From positions 310,001 to 374,000 of the forward strand of contig JADIIX010000002.1 of assembly GCA_027604505.1 (NCBI GenBank): a DNA stretch of 64,000 nucleotides. Reading direction: 5' to 3'. Numbering within the stretch: position 1 is the stretch's first letter; each line of letters begins with the position of its first letter. The DNA comes from Gonapodya sp. JEL0774. Its lineage: Eukaryota > Monoblepharomycota > Monoblepharidomycetes > Monoblepharidales > Gonapodyaceae. Below are positions 59,201-64,000 of the stretch, piece by piece. Made by a program: the position numbers and the translations under genes. The notes under the pieces were generated by a model. It searched no databases. It saw only the letters and a list, made by a program, of their open reading frames with translations, and was not told the origin of the DNA.

Positions 59201-62200
59201 GATAAACGAAGTGAGATCATGAAATGGTAAAATATATCGATTGTATATAATCGGAGGAGAGATCGTTCTTCGCGAAAGATGGTGTAAAGTTTGTTGAACG
59301 TTACCGCTACAAATTGCATGTACTTGAGAAGCAGTGGAAAGCAATATGCGAAACATCAACTACCTGCTCCAAGACGTTTGAAAGGAGATTGGTCCTTGCA
59401 AAGAAGAAAGAGCCGTAGAAACAGGGATTTGGCATTGATAACTTCACTGTCCTAAATGGAAATGGTACCAACCGTCTCATTTAGGTCCGATCAAAAGCGA
59501 CAAGGAAGACGAATCATTTCACCTGAGCTGTCCGCTTGATGGACCAACGGAGAAACTCTGCAAGACACTCCCCACCAAACTCCCGCAACTGACCCCTTCC
59601 CGACACGGCTTCGATACAAGCGTTCAACATGATAACTGTATCACTGGACTCAAACTTCTGGTTATTGGTGAACCAATGGATCATTTCCGTCATCAGTGGC
59701 CGGAATAATGCTCGAGTAACTGCATCAGTGTCGACGGCTAGTCGAAGGATCACGGGGAGAAGTTTCTGATAATAACTTGACAATCTTCCCTGAAGCACAT
59801 TTGTAAGAGTTACGAGGGTGAAGATGACACGATCGAAAATAGATGTTGAGTCATACTTTCGATCCCTCCGCGGTTGCATCTTTCACACTGTGAGCGGATA
59901 TTCCAATCATGTGCAGGATCATCGCATGGAGCAGCTCACAAGCGGCAACTTTGGTTTTTCTCTCAGGGGACTCCTCAGCAAGTTTGACGATTCGAGGCAA
60001 CATTTCATCTGGGTAACGAAGTTCTATTCGTTCTTTTCAGGAACCGTTGCTGCATATTTCTCAGCTCACCATAATTAATGAGCACCTTCATAGTTGGAAA
60101 AGGAATGAAATAGTTGAGTTTTCTGTCAGTATCCCAAGCCAGTAAGCTCGTGTCCGTGGAGTACTGGTTCTCCGGCATTACAAGCTGACTGTCTCCGCCT
60201 AGAGCACCAAGGAAAGAAGCAATCCTCCTTTGCAGTAATTTCAAAGTCGAATCTGTCTGTAATCCAAATAGCACGGGTGGGTTAAGTGTGGTAGAGCGGA
60301 GAACTTGGACCGCAACCGAAAGTTCCACACACTTCGTTCGAACCATTCTGTGCCCACTTTGAGCTCTCCCTGGTCCTGGATGGGTTCTTGCTCGCGCTGG
60401 TTGATCTATTTTCCGGTTTGCTTCCAGTGACATCAAACTCGAAAATGTGAGAATCAGTAGCCAGGTAGGGATACAGCGACGGAAGGACCATTTTTAACAT
60501 TCCTCGAATATGCGATGCAGGAAACCGATTGGTACAGCGTTCGAGGCACTCCACTCCCAGATTCGCCATCTCACTGCAACGTTTGTTTCAGAGATACTTC
60601 GGGTGTTCTGAAATATACGAAACAGACTCACGGATGCGTCAACCCCAGGTGGAATGCGGAGATGAGCGGTTCGGCGATAGTCGCAAGCGTCAACAGTTCC
60701 GTCGGCGTTTGTAGAACGAATCTTAGGCACGCTGCAAGCAGATCACCCTGGAACAGTTTTATCCTCCCCAACACATTCATAAGTATCCTGGAGTATTGGG
60801 CATACGCCGTCTTGGTAATGCTGTCTGTACGTCCCGTTACCTCCCTGGACACTCTCTAGATACAGTTGGATAGGTAAAATGAGTTGGTATCCAACACATA
60901 TCGTGACACCCACGTCGCTATCGTGATCGAAAACGCCATCTTCCACCATGTCCTCGAAAACTCCATGTCTCGTGCAGATCTCCATGCAAAGTGCCAGAAG
61001 CTTGTAGAATCCAGAGACCAGGGGAAACTTACTGCTCATATCGCCCCAGGATTCTCCAGCCTGACTGAGCCACCGCTTGAATTGAAAGTCTCTAACTTCT
61101 CCGAGAAAGCGACTGCAAAACTCTACGTAGTTCAGAAACAAGCTGAAGTCTTTCGGTTGGAGTGGTTGTAGTGAGGCTGGGTCCCCAGTTGGTGGCAATG
61201 TGGTTCGGTTCACTCTTTCAGTTATCCCTTCATCTGTCAACTCCAAAACGAAAGTTGTGAAATCCAATCGCTCTGGAAACGTGATAATAACTTGCACTGC
61301 AAGGTCATACACTGATTCGAAAAAGTCCTCCCAAAGTTGCAACTCTTCGGGGCTATTGCTCATTCGCTTCATGAGAACATCTGAAAACAATGACTTCCAG
61401 AACGTCATAAAAACTATGGATGATCGAGTCTGTGGTTCTGAGTCGGTATCGGTACTCTCTTCCAGAATCGGTTCCGAATCACCATTGCTATCATCAGCAA
61501 TGAGGTTAGCCAGCGCCGGGTCGAAAGTTGGGTCATCTGCAGGATCCGCGGGTTTGTCAATCTTCGTTTCTGCCGTAGTCATCGACAGATCTTGTCCGTC
61601 ATCAGCGGCATCCCTGGTTGCAACAATGTCGGTGCAGGTCAAGATCAGAACACGACTCGCTGCGTCGTGATCCCCAAGGTAAGACAAAATGCAGTAGAAC
61701 AGCACACAGCACGCTTACCAATATTGGGCCAGAAGGTCCTCAAGAGATTCTTTTTATAGAAGGCAAAGAGAACTTCCTGGAATGCCAACGTCGCTGCATA
61801 CCTAACCCGTGGGCCCAGTCGATAGAAGTTTAGGAACAACGCGCCACTCAAACGCTCTGTTCGATGAAACAGACAGATCTCGTAAGAAGGAAGCTTTAGT
61901 TATGAGTGCAAGCCAAGTGAACGCACCAATTGTGCTAGACCCTGGAATATCCGCCTGGTCTAATTCTACAATAACATGAGCAAAAGCCTGAAGGTACGAG
62001 CCGAGGTATTGCACCGCATCATCGGACACCTGCGTGGGATCTGAATAAAACAGGCTAACTGCCCGATCAAGGTGTAACAAAATATCGTTGATTCTGACAC
62101 CATCCATTCCTTTGAGAGGTCGAGCCAGAGCACCAAAAGAGCGAACACAGAACGCAACATAGCGGGTATCAACTTCCTTGGAATCATTTTGCATTGGTTC

Positions 62201-63950
62201 TCGAAGGGCCGTTAGTAGGTTTGAAGCAAGAAACTGAAAAGAAACTGGAGAATCTGATGCAAAAGCTCATCAAGCAAAACTATCAAATTTTCACCTTCAA
62301 ACATATCTTGAGCCGTTTTCTATCCGCAGACGGATCGTTCATAACAATTACCATCTTTCAGTAGAGAAGAAAAGTTCAGATAGGCATTTTCATCAGATCG
62401 AAAACAAAGTTTCCACTGACCTGGTTAATGTACTCGTCAAAAGCAGGTTGAGCGGCTTTCCTCAAATCTCGGTTCTGGTGACGAAATGAGTTTCGAAGAT
62501 CATCGAATGTGGATTCGCATCTCTCGAAGATATTGGCGCGAATCAATCCCGCATGGCGAGTGAGAAAATTGAGACCCGCTGTTGGGAGTTTTGACCGTGT
62601 TAACGTGACGGACCTTGTGTACTTCGAACAAAAACTGCGACAGAACGAACACTTTAAGAAAGCGTAACTTTTCCGCTCCAAGCGATGTTTGTCAATAGCA
62701 CTCCACACAAGACTTGTAATCTGTGATTTTTGCGTTACATCTTCGCGGCGCAGATTGTTTGCACCGATGGATGGAATGTTAGCAAACCAAACCCTCACCG
62801 AGTAAATCCCACGAGCAAGTAAACATTATATTTGTGACGCAATTCAGAGCCCCCGCCTGCATCTTTTCCGATGCATCATCTTTTCCCTTGAGTTCGTCGG
62901 CAGTCTGGCAAACCCACGTGAGTAATTGGACCAGCTTTCTTGATTGCACCACGGACCCATGGTATCGAGCAATGTTGGAAAGTAAAGTAAGCAACGAGAC
63001 TTTGACTTTCAGAGAGAATTGAAAATTGCATTGTGATGAGACAGGTCACGCATCCTGTACACAAGTGGTGTCCCACCAGTGACTCCAAGCTTCTTGTTTA
63101 GGGTAACAAATTGGTTCGTTAGACTAAAATTTGTGGTCGAGTGGCGCAAATAATTGAGCTCGACTTGCTGATATCCAACATACCAAGAAACTTACCGCTC
63201 GAACACATCACTGAGACCCAAATACTTGGGATCTGTCACAAGGCCATCCGTCTCAATTAGAGCAGAGAGGACGTCCAAACACCCGGTCTTTATTTTGTTG
63301 TTTTGGTCGACATTGTACAACACCCAACATGTGTCCTAGGCCATACAAGAGCACGAAGGCATGGAATCAAGCAGTTCCGGTAACAGTGCAGGAAGAATGC
63401 GCATCCATCGAAGAACTCTATGCGAGTACCAGTTGAGTGCAGGATCACCCACCTTAATGTATTTCACATAATCTGAGACAATGCTCCCAGCTCGCCGCAC
63501 ATGAATTTCCACAACGTGAAGCAGTATCTTGTTCGTATCTGCTTGACCTCCTCTCGTTGCGTCCACGAATTTCAAGGCACCCTCCGCCTTATCAAGAAGG
63601 ATAGCACTCGCAACACCTAATTGATGTTCCACGATTAAGACGTAATTAACATATCAAAATGGGGCATCAGTGACAAGCATATGAAAACTACAGCGACGAC
63701 ATTAGATACCAAGGTCAGAGTCCGGCACTTCCTTCCAAAATACTTCAATGTCCTCGGCGAGGGACTTTGGGTCGCTCACGTAACCCTTGGACGAATCATT
63801 TTTGCCAGTGGATCGGAATGATTCATTGAGAGATCGCAAGCTGGATTCCAGCCTTATTCGGGCAGTGCCCATTCCTGGTGGCGGTGGAGTTGGTGTATTC
63901 GAAGACGACCTCCACAGTTCAAACAACCCCCGTGCGAAGACTGCACTCAT
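47197..63950 (-). CDS. PRKDC: DNA-dependent protein kinase catalytic subunit (DNA-PKcs) homologue
   Basis: A giant minus-strand gene with dozens of short introns; more than 4,000 residues by rough estimate. Start MSAVFARGLFELWRSSSNTP at 63950. HEAT-repeat blocks specific to DNA-PKcs include 'MIHWFTNNQKFESSDTV' with 'GECLAEFLRWSIKRT' (near 59,550-59,690), 'HPSTTCRTAFYGLVNAI' (near 54,100) and 'RRYRFGDLPDISIPNSHLL' (near 53,070). The FAT region follows, then the PIKK kinase: 'VPGQYNGFSKPDPSTLIQIA', 'RRPKRLEIRGTDEKSHLFL', 'GGEDLRQDQRIEQLFEIM', catalytic loop 'GIGDRHLENHLI' and 'VGIDFGHAFG' (metal-binding Asp). The FATC end is 'LATDPWALARIWQGWNPWL'. All kinase motifs are intact. In animals DNA-PKcs is recruited by Ku to DNA ends for non-homologous joining. 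Individual exon borders were not all resolved, and an extra 5' exon beyond the window cannot be excluded because a TATCCAG acceptor-like site lies just before the ATG. Confidence 0.93.
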
Positions 63951-64000
63951 TGAGTGACTGGATACAAAACCGAATTGATTTTCATCAAGTTCGCAATAGA

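Noticed and set aside
49000-63000. Many 60-190 codon plus-strand frames across the DNA-PKcs gene.
   Set aside because: They are antisense to confirmed DNA-PKcs exons and show no family resemblance.
47197-63950. Alternative PIKK identities (Tra1/TRRAP, ATM, ATR, TOR) for the giant gene.
   Set aside because: The kinase is not degenerate as in TRRAP, and the HWFTNN block and W-x-G-W-x-P-W FATC are specific to DNA-PKcs.
1-64000. Search for tRNA, rRNA, CRISPR arrays or intact transposons.
   Set aside because: No B-box with a matching acceptor stem, no regular spaced repeats and no transposase or reverse-transcriptase motifs were found by eye.

Overview
The window is nuclear DNA of a fungus, probably an early-diverging (possibly zoosporic) one. 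The genes are split by many short introns, mostly about 50-75 nt, with GTRAGT-type donors, plus at least two GC-AG introns. Fungal signatures are an Anp1/Mnn9-family mannosyltransferase and an endoglycoceramidase-related (sterylglucosidase-like) glycoside hydrolase. Alongside them are genes that model yeasts lack: BRCC36, a treslin-like replication factor, topoisomerase III-beta, an integrin-linked-kinase-like protein and DNA-PKcs. Placement outside the model yeasts is an inference from this gene content; I cannot name the species.

Left part (1-13 kb): the N-terminal end of a SAM-domain protein leaves the left edge; then a BRCC36-like JAMM deubiquitinase, divergent from a PHS1-type 3-hydroxyacyl-CoA dehydratase; an F-BAR/PH/C2/RasGAP protein; an acyl-CoA synthetase ending in the peroxisomal signal SKL; an SDR oxidoreductase; and a convergent 2-oxoglutarate/Fe(II) dioxygenase. 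Middle (13-38.9 kb): a treslin/Sld3-like protein, an FLVCR-like MFS transporter, a GH5 sterylglucosidase-like enzyme, a protein methyltransferase, an unrecognised one-helix membrane protein, a stand-alone ABC ATPase, a classical tyrosine phosphatase (PTP-1), topoisomerase III-beta with an RGG tail, an ILK-like ankyrin-pseudokinase, and an Anp1-family mannosyltransferase. Right part (38.9-64 kb): a 1.4 kb gene-free stretch, a second tyrosine phosphatase (PTP-2) paralogous to the first, a Mak11/PAK1IP1 WD40 protein with an added RGG tail, a mitochondrial Htd2-like dehydratase, and a DNA-PKcs gene that fills 47.2-63.95 kb on the minus strand.

The genes do not form one pathway. Loose themes are genome maintenance (BRCC36, treslin-like, TOP3B, DNA-PKcs), lipid metabolism (PHS1 in ER elongation, Htd2 in mitochondrial fatty acid synthesis, acyl-CoA synthetase in the peroxisome, glycolipid hydrolase) and signalling (RasGAP, two PTPs, ILK-like). 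The region is compact: gaps are usually 30-300 bp and several convergent pairs are less than 100 bp apart. Exon limits were read by eye from splice signals and protein-family continuity, so CDS entries give the outer limits from start to stop and include introns.
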